Part shown: positions 1 through 8,047 of the stretch, in pieces
Layout of the letters: each line of letters opens with the position of its first letter
How positions within the stretch are numbered: position 1 is the stretch's first letter
Assembly: GCA_965230015.1 (NCBI GenBank)
Contig: CBDDKF010000020.1
Coordinates: forward strand, 1-64,000
Length of the DNA: 64,000 nt
Direction of reading: 5' to 3'
DNA from: JABSQH01 sp965230015
GTDB taxonomy: Bacteria; Actinomycetota; Acidimicrobiia; Acidimicrobiales; Ilumatobacteraceae
Made by a program: the position numbers and the translations under genes
Notes under the pieces: model-generated
Told to the model about the DNA's origin: nothing
Databases searched by the model: none
The model's input: only the letters and a program-made list of their open reading frames with translations

Positions 1-873
1 TGGTCGGCCGTCGGCGACGGCGTGCGCAACCCCGATGTCGTTGCTCCTGGTGTGAGCATCGAGAGCGCACGCGTCGCTGGTAGCGATGCCGACCTCAACC
101 ACCCGACCGGCTACGTCGACGACGCAACCTTCAAGGGCACCGGATCGTCGCAGAGCGCGGCCGTCACCGCTGGACTCGTGGCCCTGCTGCTGCAGCAGCA
201 CCCGGGGTGGACGCCCGATCAGGTGAAGGCTGCGGTCACTCGCTCCGCTACCCCGATCCCCGGCGCCGAGGCGGCGCAGGCTGGAGCTGGACTGCTGAGC
301 GCAGCGGCCGTCAACGCTGACGTGGCCAACGCCGAGCAGGCGTTTGCGCCGACGGCTCCTCGGCCGCAGGTCCGTCCGGTTGTCGCTGTCGAGAATCTGA
401 GCCCCGGTGCTGAGTGGGCCGGTGCGAGTTGGGCTGGTGCTTCGTGGGCTGGCGCGAGTTGGGCCGGTGCCTCGTGGGCTGGCGCGAGTTGGGCTGGTGC
501 CTCGTGGGCTGGTGCTTCGTGGGCCGGCGCGAGTTGGGCCGGTGCGAGTTGGGCCGGTGCGAGTTGGGCTGGTGCTTCCTGGGCTGGCGCGAGTTGGGCT
601 GGCGCGAGTTGGGCCGGTGCGAGTTGGGCCGGTGCTTCCTGGGCTGGCGCGAGTTGGGCCGGTGCGAGTTGGGCCGGTGCTTCCTGGGCTGGCGCGAGTT
701 GGGCCGGTGCGAGTTGGGCCGGTGCTTCCTGGGCTGGCGCGAGTTGGGCCGGTGCGAGTTGGGCTGGTGCTTCGTGGGCCGGTGCGAGTTGGGCCGGTGC
801 TTCGTGGGCCGGTGCGAGTTGGGCCGGTGCCTCGTGGGCTGGCGCCTCGTGGGCTGGCGCAAGCTGGGCCTGA
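1..873 (+). CDS. S8 (subtilisin-like) secreted serine protease, C-terminal part, with WAGAS pentapeptide tail
   Basis: The reading frame is open from base 1, so the gene begins before the window. Two subtilase landmarks are visible: PDVVAPG at about 34-54 and the catalytic-serine segment GTGSSQSAAVTAG at about 139-177. The Asp and His of the triad must lie upstream. The catalytic domain ends near base 360. After a short Pro-rich linker, bases 415-870 encode 30 exact pentapeptides W-A-G-A-S plus a final WA immediately before the stop. The tail places a Trp at every fifth residue and was probably amplified by 15-bp tandem duplication. Family knowledge makes it an exported protease; the role of the tail (wall or surface anchoring, self-association) is unknown. 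Confidence 0.9.
   Translation, partial: WSAVGDGVRNPDVVAPGVSIESARVAGSDADLNHPTGYVDDATFKGTGSSQSAAVTAGLVALLLQQHPGWTPDQVKAAVTRSATPIPGAEAAQAGAGLLSAAAVNADVANAEQAFAPTAPRPQVRPVVAVENLSPGAEWAGASWAGASWAGASWAGASWAGASWAGASWAGASWAGASWAGASWAGASWAGASWAGASWAGASWAGASWAGASWAGASWAGASWAGASWAGASWAGASWAGASWAGASWAGASWAGASWAGASWAGASWAGASWAGASWAGASWAGASWA
415..870 (+). repeat. 15-bp tandem repeat (about 30 units) encoding WAGAS
   Basis: The unit is 15 bp (consensus gagttgggccggtgc, with gcttcgtgg, gcttcctgg and gcctcgtgg variants). Most differences between units are synonymous (ggc/ggt for Gly; agt, tcg or tcc for Ser), so the peptide is held constant while the DNA varies. Long open frames on the other strands and phases here are by-products of the periodicity. 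Confidence 0.95.
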
Positions 874-966
874 GCAAGCCAGTCGCTCAAGGAGCAGCGC
901 TGACGCTCCGATAGACACCCAGCAGGGTCGCAGACCGCCGGGTCGATCCTGGTCGAGGAGCGACCA

Positions 967-3531
967 TTGAGGACAACTGACACCAACGGCGTACACGTCC
1001 CTCCCGGAGGCTCGTGGAGCCTCATTAGCCGGTCCAAACCGGATCGCGACGTGGTCGCTCTTTCCGTGCTGCTGCTGGCGCTCTCGGCAGCGCTGCTCCT
1101 GCTCGCTCCGAGTGTGGACGCACCGGTGCGATCTGCCGGATGGGTGATGCTCGTGGCCGTCGCCGTCGGGTTCGCCGTCGCCGAGGTCACGGTCTTTCAC
1201 TTCCAGTTTCGGCGTGAGGCGATTGCGTTCTCCCTGAGCGAGGTTCCGCTCGCTGTCTCGCTGGTTTTCCTTACACCGTCGGTAGCGCTGTCGGTACGAC
1301 TCGGTGTCTCGTTCATCGTGTTGCTGTTGTACCGCCGGCCGGCGGCTCACAAGCTCACGTTCAACATCAGCCTCTTCGCGGTCGAGCTAGCGACGGCCTA
1401 CCTCATCTTCTTCACGTTCATCTGGCAGTGGGGCGATAGTCAGACCGTCGTCGTGCCAGCCGCGCTGGTCGCGTTGGTCATCCCTAGCATCATCTCGTCT
1501 GTCCTCGTGTCCGTTGTGATCAGTCGCTACGAAGGCGACCTGGTCAACCGTGTCGTGAGCGAGCTTCGGCTTGCGTGGTGGCTCTTCGCGGTGAACGCGT
1601 CGATCGGCGGCATGGTCGTCGCCTTGTCACTCGTTACGCCCTGGCTGATCGTCGTCGGTCTCATTCCGGTCGGAGCGTTGTGGTACGTGCTCAAGGCGTT
1701 CGGTGCCGTCGACCAGCAGTTGCGCGACCTCGACGCTGTGCACGGGTTCACCGGGCGGGTTGGGCGATCACTCGACCCGCAGGAGATCGCCGACGCCGCA
1801 GCCTCTGAAGCCGCTCGGCTTCTGCGCTGCGATGCAGCCGCCGTTGTTCTCTTCGAAGGCGAGAGTGAGTTCGTGCGGTCAAGCGTTGGCCCACCCTTGA
1901 TCCGGCTACCCGACGGGCGACACGATCCGATGTGGGCCCCGGCGTTCGAGGCGAACGTGGCGCAGCTCGTCAGTGTCGAGTCGGGAGTCGCCCGTCCGGA
2001 CCCACGCGGTGACCTCATCACGTCGCCGATCAGTGATGAAACCGGTGCGATCGGGCTGCTTGTCTTCGGCGGCCGAACAGGCGTCACTGGTCGCTTCACC
2101 GACGGCGATGTTGCCCGCGTGCAGAACCTCACCGAGCAGTTGGCGTCGAGCCTGCGGCGCGGGATGCTGCACCAACGCATCGAGACCGAAGCACGTCACG
2201 ACGGGCTCACCGGCTTGCCCAACCGCACCGCCTTTGAGCGTCACGTGATCGAGTTGCTCGATGACTACGACGGCAGCGGCGTGCTGTTCTTGCTGATGCT
2301 CGACCTCGATCGGTTCAAGGAAGTCAACGACACCCTCGGCCATCACGCTGGCGACGAGCTGCTGGTGGAGTTCGCGCGGCGAATGACCGCGCGACTCGGA
2401 CCCGACGACAAGATGGCGCGGCTCGCTGGCGACGAGTTCGCAATCATCGCCAAGCGGACGAATCACGAGGAGATGCAAGCGCTCGCCAACCTGTGCCTCG
2501 AAGAAGCGAGCCGGCCGGTCACCCTCGATGGCTTGGAGATCGTGGTCACCGCCAGCGTCGGCGTGGCCGAACTCGAAGAGCACGATCCCGACGCGGCGGG
2601 TCCGATGCGCCGCGCCGACATCGCCATGTACAACGCGAAGACCCAGCGCCTTGGCGTCGAGACGTACCGCGACGAACTCGATCGGCGGACGCCGCAGCGC
2701 CTGTCGATGTTGGGCGACCTACGGGCCGCGATCGAGAGCGGCGGCCTGCATGTTCACTATCAGCCGAAGCTCGACCTCACGACCGGAACGGTGATCGGTG
2801 CCGAAGCACTCGTGCGGTGGACCCACGCCGTACGCGGCGACGTCCCCCCGGCCGACTTCGTGCGCGTCGCCGAGGACACCGGCCTCATCAAACAGCTGAC
2901 CGACCTGATGCTGTCGAACGGGATCGGCACGCTGCGCCAGATCCACGACCGGGGGTTCCACCTCGGACTCTCCGTCAACCTGTCGACACATGACCTGCTC
3001 GACACGCGGTTGCCCGACCGCGTGGCCGGCTACCTCTCGATGCACGGCGTCGACCCGGCGCTGCTCACCGTGGAGATCACCGAGTCGTCGTTGCTCAGCG
3101 ACGCACCGCGCTCCCGCTCGACGATCACCGATTTGAATGACATCGGCGTGCAGATGTCGATCGACGACTTCGGCACCGGGTACTCCTCGCTCAGCTACCT
3201 CAGGCGCTTGCCGGTCGCCGAGCTGAAGATCGATCAGAGCTTCGTCGCCAATGTGCTGATCGACGAGCAAGACGAGGTCATCGTCCGATCGACCATCGAT
3301 CTCGGTCACAACCTGGGACTCCAGGTCGTGGCCGAAGGCGTGGAGAACAACGAGGTGCTCGAGCAGCTACGAGCCTTCGGCTGCGACGTGGCCCAGGGCT
3401 ACTGCATCTCGCGGCCGTTGGCGGCCCGTCACTTCATCGCCTGGCTCAACACCACCGGACACCCGAGCCGGCTGCAGGACCCGCTCAACCCAACCGATTG
3501 GTCGGACGCGCCTACCATCCCTCGCGGATGA
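967..3531 (+). CDS. Membrane-bound GAF-GGDEF-EAL protein (cyclic di-GMP turnover)
   Basis: 854 aa from a TTG start 93 bp after the protease gene. The N-terminal quarter contains about seven hydrophobic segments (residues ~30-240), a MASE-like sensor. A GAF-like region follows at ~245-395, then a GGDEF domain with the motif as AGDEF near residue 487, a variant found in active diguanylate cyclases. The EAL domain has EALVRW near residue 612, EITES, DDFGTGYSS near 732 and VAEGVE, so the phosphodiesterase residues look intact. It probably makes and/or degrades c-di-GMP at the membrane; the net direction cannot be read from sequence. Its stop overlaps the start of the next gene (ATGA), so the two are translationally coupled. 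Confidence 0.93.
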   Translation: MRTTDTNGVHVPPGGSWSLISRSKPDRDVVALSVLLLALSAALLLLAPSVDAPVRSAGWVMLVAVAVGFAVAEVTVFHFQFRREAIAFSLSEVPLAVSLVFLTPSVALSVRLGVSFIVLLLYRRPAAHKLTFNISLFAVELATAYLIFFTFIWQWGDSQTVVVPAALVALVIPSIISSVLVSVVISRYEGDLVNRVVSELRLAWWLFAVNASIGGMVVALSLVTPWLIVVGLIPVGALWYVLKAFGAVDQQLRDLDAVHGFTGRVGRSLDPQEIADAAASEAARLLRCDAAAVVLFEGESEFVRSSVGPPLIRLPDGRHDPMWAPAFEANVAQLVSVESGVARPDPRGDLITSPISDETGAIGLLVFGGRTGVTGRFTDGDVARVQNLTEQLASSLRRGMLHQRIETEARHDGLTGLPNRTAFERHVIELLDDYDGSGVLFLLMLDLDRFKEVNDTLGHHAGDELLVEFARRMTARLGPDDKMARLAGDEFAIIAKRTNHEEMQALANLCLEEASRPVTLDGLEIVVTASVGVAELEEHDPDAAGPMRRADIAMYNAKTQRLGVETYRDELDRRTPQRLSMLGDLRAAIESGGLHVHYQPKLDLTTGTVIGAEALVRWTHAVRGDVPPADFVRVAEDTGLIKQLTDLMLSNGIGTLRQIHDRGFHLGLSVNLSTHDLLDTRLPDRVAGYLSMHGVDPALLTVEITESSLLSDAPRSRSTITDLNDIGVQMSIDDFGTGYSSLSYLRRLPVAELKIDQSFVANVLIDEQDEVIVRSTIDLGHNLGLQVVAEGVENNEVLEQLRAFGCDVAQGYCISRPLAARHFIAWLNTTGHPSRLQDPLNPTDWSDAPTIPRG

Positions 3532-4904
3532 GCAAACGCAACGAGTTCGAGGTCAACCCGATCTTCGCCCGCAGCGGCGAGGTCCGGCGCCGCCACAAGT
3601 ACAAGCTGAGTGAGGCCCCGATGCTGCCGGAGACGGCGTATCAGGTCGTCCACGACGATGCGATGCTCGACGGCAACGCCCGGCTCAACTTGGCCACCTT
3701 CGTCACCACGTGGATGGACCCGATGGCGATGAAGCTCTACTCCGACGTGTTCGACAAGAACATGATCGACAAGGACGAGTACCCGGCGACCGCCGAGATC
3801 GAAGAACGCTGTTGGCGGATCATCGCCGACCTGTGGCAGGCGCCCAATCCCGAGAAGTCGATTGGCACGTCGACGACCGGATCGTCGGAAGCGGCGATGC
3901 TCGGCGGCCTCGCCCTGAAGCGCCGGTGGCAACACGCCCGGAAGGCCGCCGGCCAACCGATCGACAAGCCCAACCTGGTGATGAGCTCTGCCGTGCAGGT
4001 GTGTTGGGAGAAATTCGCCAACTACTTCGATATCGAGCCGCGCTACGTGCCGATCAGCGCCGACCACCCCACCCTCGACGGCGACGTGGTCGGCGACTAC
4101 ATCGACGAGAACACGATCGGCGTCGTCGCCATCATGGGTGTGACCTACACCGGCATGTACGAGCCGGTGAAGCAGATCGCCGAGGCACTCGACGCCATTC
4201 AAGAGGAACGAGGCCTCGACATCCCGATCCACGTCGACGCTGCGTCCGGCGGCATGATCGCGCCGTTCCTGCAACCCGACATCGAATGGGACTTCCGCAT
4301 CGAACGGGTGCACTCGATCAACACCAGCGGCCACAAGTACGGCCTGGTGTATCCAGGTGTCGGCTGGGTGGTCTGGCGCGACCGCGCACTGCTGCCCGAA
4401 GACCTCGTGTTCGAGGTGACGTACCTCGGCGGCGAGATGCCCACGTTCGCCCTGAACTTCTCACGGCCCGGCGCCCAAGTGTTGTTGCAGTACTACGCCT
4501 TCTTGCGGCTGGGACACGAGGGTTACCGGGAGGTGCAGGCAGCGACGCGCACCGTCGCTGAGTACTTGGCGTTGGCGATCGGGCAGATGGACGCCTTCAC
4601 GCTGTGGAACGACGGCTCCGACATCCCCGTGTTTGCCTACCGCATGACCGAAGGCCACACCCAGAATTGGGACCTCTACGACCTGTCGAACAAGCTGCGC
4701 GAAGACGGCTGGCTCGTCCCCACCTATCCGATGCCCGACGACATGTCCGACGTGGTCGTGCAGCGCATCGTGGTGCGCAACGGCATGTCGCTCGACCTGG
4801 CCGACAAACTGCTCGACTCCCTGCGCACCGCAGTGGCGTTCCTCGACGGTCTCGACAGTCCGCTCCCTCGGTCGGGCCGGACGACCACGTCGTTCAACCA
4901 CTGA
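3528..4904 (+). CDS. gadB: Glutamate decarboxylase (PLP-dependent, group II)
   Basis: 458 aa. It converts glutamate to GABA and CO2 using PLP and consumes a proton. The Schiff-base lysine is in NTSGHKYG, followed by GLVYPGVGW; upstream are the family landmarks GTSTTGSSEAAMLGG and HVDAASGG. The chosen ATG lies inside the stop of the GGDEF-EAL gene (ATGA), and the homologous N-terminus (KRNEFEVNPIFAR) begins just after it; the frame also extends ten codons further upstream, which would only lengthen the overlap. No glutamate/GABA antiporter gene is adjacent. Confidence 0.95.
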   Translation: MSKRNEFEVNPIFARSGEVRRRHKYKLSEAPMLPETAYQVVHDDAMLDGNARLNLATFVTTWMDPMAMKLYSDVFDKNMIDKDEYPATAEIEERCWRIIADLWQAPNPEKSIGTSTTGSSEAAMLGGLALKRRWQHARKAAGQPIDKPNLVMSSAVQVCWEKFANYFDIEPRYVPISADHPTLDGDVVGDYIDENTIGVVAIMGVTYTGMYEPVKQIAEALDAIQEERGLDIPIHVDAASGGMIAPFLQPDIEWDFRIERVHSINTSGHKYGLVYPGVGWVVWRDRALLPEDLVFEVTYLGGEMPTFALNFSRPGAQVLLQYYAFLRLGHEGYREVQAATRTVAEYLALAIGQMDAFTLWNDGSDIPVFAYRMTEGHTQNWDLYDLSNKLREDGWLVPTYPMPDDMSDVVVQRIVVRNGMSLDLADKLLDSLRTAVAFLDGLDSPLPRSGRTTTSFNH

Positions 4905-4944
4905 GAATCTCCCGCTCGCGCCTGCCGCGTGGGATCATGCAGGG

Positions 4945-5496
4945 GTGACCGAGATCGACGACTCTGCGACAACCCAGACCGAGACGGGCTGGTTGTCGCC
5001 CGAGGATCTCGAACTCGTCCGCGCGCACGTGCCGATCGTGTACGTCGACGCAGTGCCCGTGCGCGTCGATGGACAAGGCAAGGTCACCGAAGTCGGCTTG
5101 CTGTTGCGGGTTGCCGCCGACGGCACGATCAGCCGCATGGTGGTGACCGGCCGCGTGCTGTTCGGCGAACGCATCCGCGAGGCGCTCGTGCGGCACTGCG
5201 AGAAAGACCTCGGCCCGATGGCGCTGCCGCGCATCCCCACCGACCCGTCGCCGTTCACCGTGGTGGAGTACTTCCCCAACCCCGAGCGGTCAGGGTTCTA
5301 CGACCCACGGCATCATGCGGTGAGCTTGGCCTACGTGGTCCCCGTCGAGGGCGACTGCGAACCCACGCAAGAAGCACTCGACCTCACGTGGTTCACGCCC
5401 GAGGAAGCCGTGAGCGACGACGTCCGTGACCAGATGACATCGGGGCACGATCGGCTGATCCGCTTGGCGCTGGCCCACGTTGGGTCGCTGCCGTGA
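4945..5496 (+). CDS. DUF4916 family protein (NUDIX-like fold)
   Basis: 183 aa from GTG. The pattern WLSPEDLELVRAHVPIVYVD, then EVGLLLR, RVLFGERIREAL, a LPRIP segment and a C-terminal LTWFTPEEA is typical of the actinobacterial DUF4916 family, which is distantly NUDIX-like. The classical NUDIX box GX5EX7REUXEEXGU is not evident, so hydrolase activity is uncertain. It lies 40 bp after gadB on the same strand and is convergent with azlD. Confidence 0.8.
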   Translation: MTEIDDSATTQTETGWLSPEDLELVRAHVPIVYVDAVPVRVDGQGKVTEVGLLLRVAADGTISRMVVTGRVLFGERIREALVRHCEKDLGPMALPRIPTDPSPFTVVEYFPNPERSGFYDPRHHAVSLAYVVPVEGDCEPTQEALDLTWFTPEEAVSDDVRDQMTSGHDRLIRLALAHVGSLP

Positions 5497-5503
5497 CGCG
5501 CTG

Positions 5504-5821
5504 CTAGGTGATCAGCAGGATCAACCAGAGCGCCGCCATGCCGGCGGCGAGTGAGGCGATCAGGTTGCGGGTGAGCGCGGCCGCCGCGCCGCCCACGACT
5601 ACGGCCACCACTTCGGCAAGTTCGACGCCACCGAGCCCCTCGCTGCCGGCGACGAGGCTGACCGTGAGCGCAGAGAGCACGGCCGGTCCCACGTAGCGAA
5701 GGGCGCGTTGGATGTGCAGGGGCAGTGGTCGCTCCGCAAGGAACAGGATCAACCCGGCACGCGAGAAGTAGGTGATCAGTCCCACGCTGATCACCGCGGT
5801 GAGTGCGGCGAACGTCGTCAT
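5504..5821 (-). CDS. azlD: AzlD-type branched-chain amino acid exporter small subunit
   Basis: 105 aa, almost entirely hydrophobic with about four membrane spans; TYFSRAGLI and LRYVGPAVLSAL match the AzlD family. The ATG overlaps the azlC stop as ATGA, so the two subunits are translationally coupled. AzlCD exports branched-chain amino acids; the substrate here is inferred from family membership. Confidence 0.88.
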   Translation of the reverse strand: MTTFAALTAVISVGLITYFSRAGLILFLAERPLPLHIQRALRYVGPAVLSALTVSLVAGSEGLGGVELAEVVAVVVGGAAAALTRNLIASLAAGMAALWLILLIT

Positions 5822-6522
5822 GCCGCCGCCTCCGCAGTGGGCTGCCGATTGTCCTGGGCACGTTCGGCGAGATATCCCGCAGTGACGCCGGCGACCGCGC
5901 CGATCAAGATCCCGCCGTTGTTGGGGACCTCGAGTGCGGCGAGCGTGGTCAGCGTGGCGGTGAGAGCGGCGACCGCGGCAGGACGCGTCGTGATGCCGAT
6001 GATCACCAGGCCGGTGAACATCACGGCGGGTGCCACGTCGAGCCGCCATTCTTCGGGGATCGCCGACCCGGCGAACAAGCCGAGAGTCACCGTTGCCAGC
6101 CATGAGGTGAGGAAGAACCCCCCGACCGACAGGTAGTAGCGGCGCCACGCGTCGTCGTCGAGCTCGACCGCCGCCGACGAGAGTACGAACATCTGGTCGA
6201 TCAAGAAGTACGGCCCGACCCAGCGGAACCACCGCGGCTGGTGCTCGAAGCGTGGCGCCAGCGCTGCGCTGTACATCACGTGACGAAGGTTGATCACGGC
6301 TGCGGTCAGCACGAGCGTGAGCCACGTCGACGTGGCCGCCAGGCTGACGGTGGCCAACTGCGCCGCACCGGCGAACACGATCAGGTTCGTCGACCAGCCG
6401 ACCGCCTCGGGCATCGCCGACTCGGTGATCGCCACACCCAGCACCAGCGCGAACGGGATCGCCGGGACGAACAACGGGATGCCATCGCGCACGGCCTGGG
6501 GGTCCGGTCGCGGCATCAACAT
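5818..6522 (-). CDS. azlC: AzlC-type branched-chain amino acid exporter large subunit
   Basis: 234 aa integral membrane protein. The N-terminal region (GIPLFVPAIPFALVLGVAI) and GAAQLATVSLAA with NLRHVMYSAAL are family landmarks. First gene of the azlCD pair. The ATG at 6522 lies about 120 bp from the divergent glycosylase gene, leaving room for two promoters. An in-frame ATG two codons downstream is also possible. Confidence 0.9.
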   Translation of the reverse strand: MLMPRPDPQAVRDGIPLFVPAIPFALVLGVAITESAMPEAVGWSTNLIVFAGAAQLATVSLAATSTWLTLVLTAAVINLRHVMYSAALAPRFEHQPRWFRWVGPYFLIDQMFVLSSAAVELDDDAWRRYYLSVGGFFLTSWLATVTLGLFAGSAIPEEWRLDVAPAVMFTGLVIIGITTRPAAVAALTATLTTLAALEVPNNGGILIGAVAGVTAGYLAERAQDNRQPTAEAAA

Positions 6523-6647
6523 CGAGGCGAGGGTACGCGGGTGATCGGGTCGGTTTGCAGTCGGTTCGGTCGGGCGGCCGGTGTGGACCGGTCGCCATCG
6601 GGTGCACGGTCCGCCGCCTGGCTCGGCGGGCGTCGTAGCCTATGGAT

Positions 6648-7547
6648 GTGCCAGAGGGCGACACGATCCACCGGGCGGCGAGTGCCCTGCGGACCGCGTT
6701 GGCGGGCAAGCCGATGTTGCGCTTCGATGCCCCGCGTCTCGTGGGTCCCGTGCCGCAGGCCGGGCGCATCGTCGAGCGGGTGGAGAGCCACGGCAAACAC
6801 CTCGAGATCATCTGGGACGACGGCCTCGTGCTGCACACCCACATGCGGATGAGCGGGTCGTGGCATCTGTACCGCGACGGCGATCGCTGGCGTCGCCCGC
6901 ACCGTCAGATGCGGGCGGCGATCGAGGTCGCCGACTGGGTGGCGGTGTGCTTCAGCGCGCCGACGGTGGAGACCTACCGACTACTCGACAAACGCCGCCA
7001 CCCGGGCATGGGTCGGCTCGGCCCGGATCTTTGCAAGTCCGACACCGACCTTGGCGCAGTGGTCAACCTGCTGCTCACCTACCCCGAGGCCGAAGCCCGC
7101 CTTGGCGAGGTCCTGCTCGATCAGCGGGTGATGTGTGGAGTCGGCAACGTGTTCCGCTGCGAAGTGTTGTGGGCTACCGAGCTGAGTCCGTATGCCCGCG
7201 TCGGCACGTTGTCGGAACACGACGCCATCCGCGTGGTCAACACCTCCGCGTCGATGCTGCGAGCCAACCTTGCTGGCGGTCAGCGGGTGACCGCGCCGTC
7301 GGTTCCTGGTGGGCTCGCGGTGTACGGCCGCAACGGGCAGCGCTGCCATCGCTGTGGCGAGACCGTCGATTGCCGGAGGATGGGCGAGCACCAACGGGTG
7401 CTGTATTGGTGCCCCGGGTGTCAGTACCACCTCGACCCCAAGCTCGATCCGCAGTTTCGCACCGACGCCGACGACACACCGATGGATCCGCATCCTGCGG
7501 CGCAGCGGTGGCTCGCCGACCTCCCCTGGAACCGCGACGCCGGCTGA
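6648..7547 (+). CDS. Fpg/Nei-family DNA glycosylase (Nei2-type AP lyase)
   Basis: About 299 aa. It removes oxidised bases and cleaves the AP site. Start choice matters: the family uses the N-terminal proline exposed after Met removal as the nucleophile, and only the GTG at 6648 gives M-P-E-G-D-T; an ATG two codons upstream would bury it. The C-terminus has a zinc finger (CHRCGETVDC...CPGC, residues ~228-257) and a helix-two-turn-helix precedes it. MPEGDTIHR is characteristic of the mycobacterial Nei2 subgroup. It ends at a strong palindrome shared with the convergent neighbour. Confidence 0.92.
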   Translation: MPEGDTIHRAASALRTALAGKPMLRFDAPRLVGPVPQAGRIVERVESHGKHLEIIWDDGLVLHTHMRMSGSWHLYRDGDRWRRPHRQMRAAIEVADWVAVCFSAPTVETYRLLDKRRHPGMGRLGPDLCKSDTDLGAVVNLLLTYPEAEARLGEVLLDQRVMCGVGNVFRCEVLWATELSPYARVGTLSEHDAIRVVNTSASMLRANLAGGQRVTAPSVPGGLAVYGRNGQRCHRCGETVDCRRMGEHQRVLYWCPGCQYHLDPKLDPQFRTDADDTPMDPHPAAQRWLADLPWNRDAG

Positions 7548-7555
7548 GTCGTGTG

Positions 7556-7630
7556 TAGCTGTAACGCTGGTGTCAGGCACCGTGTAACACCGACGGCGTT
7601 ACAGGGTGTCTGACACCAGCGTTACAGCTA
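7556..7630. terminator. Long near-perfect palindrome between convergent genes (bidirectional terminator candidate)
   Basis: Arms 7556-7576 and 7610-7630 are perfect 21-bp inverted repeats (first arm begins tagctgtaacgctggtgtca). The interior continues to pair with a few mismatches (tgtaac/gttaca), so nearly the whole 75 bp can fold into one stem. The right arm includes the stop codon of the minus-strand gene. It sits exactly between two convergent stops; no T-tract follows. Related gtgtcaggcac/tgtaacgc palindromes may be a dispersed genomic family. Confidence 0.7.
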
Positions 7631-8029
7631 GCCCCGGCCGAGGATTCGTTGCACGTCGATCTCGACGACGGCGCGGTCGTCGCGCTCTTTCGGCTGCTGG
7701 TAGCGGGCGGCGTAGCCGGCAACACCTGGCTTGACGCCTTCGGGATCGGTCACGAGACGGACCGGGCCCTCGAGCGCCAGCCAGCGTCCACCGTCGACCT
7801 GACACACCGCGGCGTGTTGGCCGGCGGCCTCCATGCGCTGCGCGTTCAGTGCCTTTTGTGAGGTGGCCCAGGTGATCACCCGGGCGACGTGCTGGTCGGC
7901 GTCGTAGCTGAAACCGACGGCGACGACGTGTGGCGTTCCATCGACCCTGAGGGTCGTCAGCGTGGCTAGATGCCGTTCGCTGAGAAACGCCAACACGTCG
8001 TCGTCGAGAGCGGAGGGGTCGAGTGCCAT
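7628..8029 (-). CDS. PPOX-class, probably F420-dependent, split-barrel protein
   Basis: 133 aa. LATLTTLRVDGTPHVVAVGFSYD is the split beta-barrel pattern of the PPOX superfamily, most like the mycobacterial F420-binding members (Rv1155/Rv2074-like). Substrate unknown; a reductase role is inferred. It is downstream of, and on the same strand as, the ABC permease gene 19 bp away, so it may be the last gene of that operon. Confidence 0.8.
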   Translation of the reverse strand: MALDPSALDDDVLAFLSERHLATLTTLRVDGTPHVVAVGFSYDADQHVARVITWATSQKALNAQRMEAAGQHAAVCQVDGGRWLALEGPVRLVTDPEGVKPGVAGYAARYQQPKERDDRAVVEIDVQRILGRG

Positions 8030-8047
8030 CGCCCCAGTCTGCTGTGC

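Noticed and set aside
415..870. Possible CRISPR-like array
   Set aside because: Units are 15-bp contiguous tandem repeats without spacers, and they are in frame within a protease gene.
219..1190. Long open frames on the minus strand and other plus frames over the repeat
   Set aside because: They arise because a 15-bp period keeps every frame open; residues are Pro/Ala/Arg repeats with no conserved domain.
5822..6844. Extension of azlD upstream in its frame
   Set aside because: It would fully overlap azlC in another frame; the ATGA junction at 5818-5821 is the natural arrangement.
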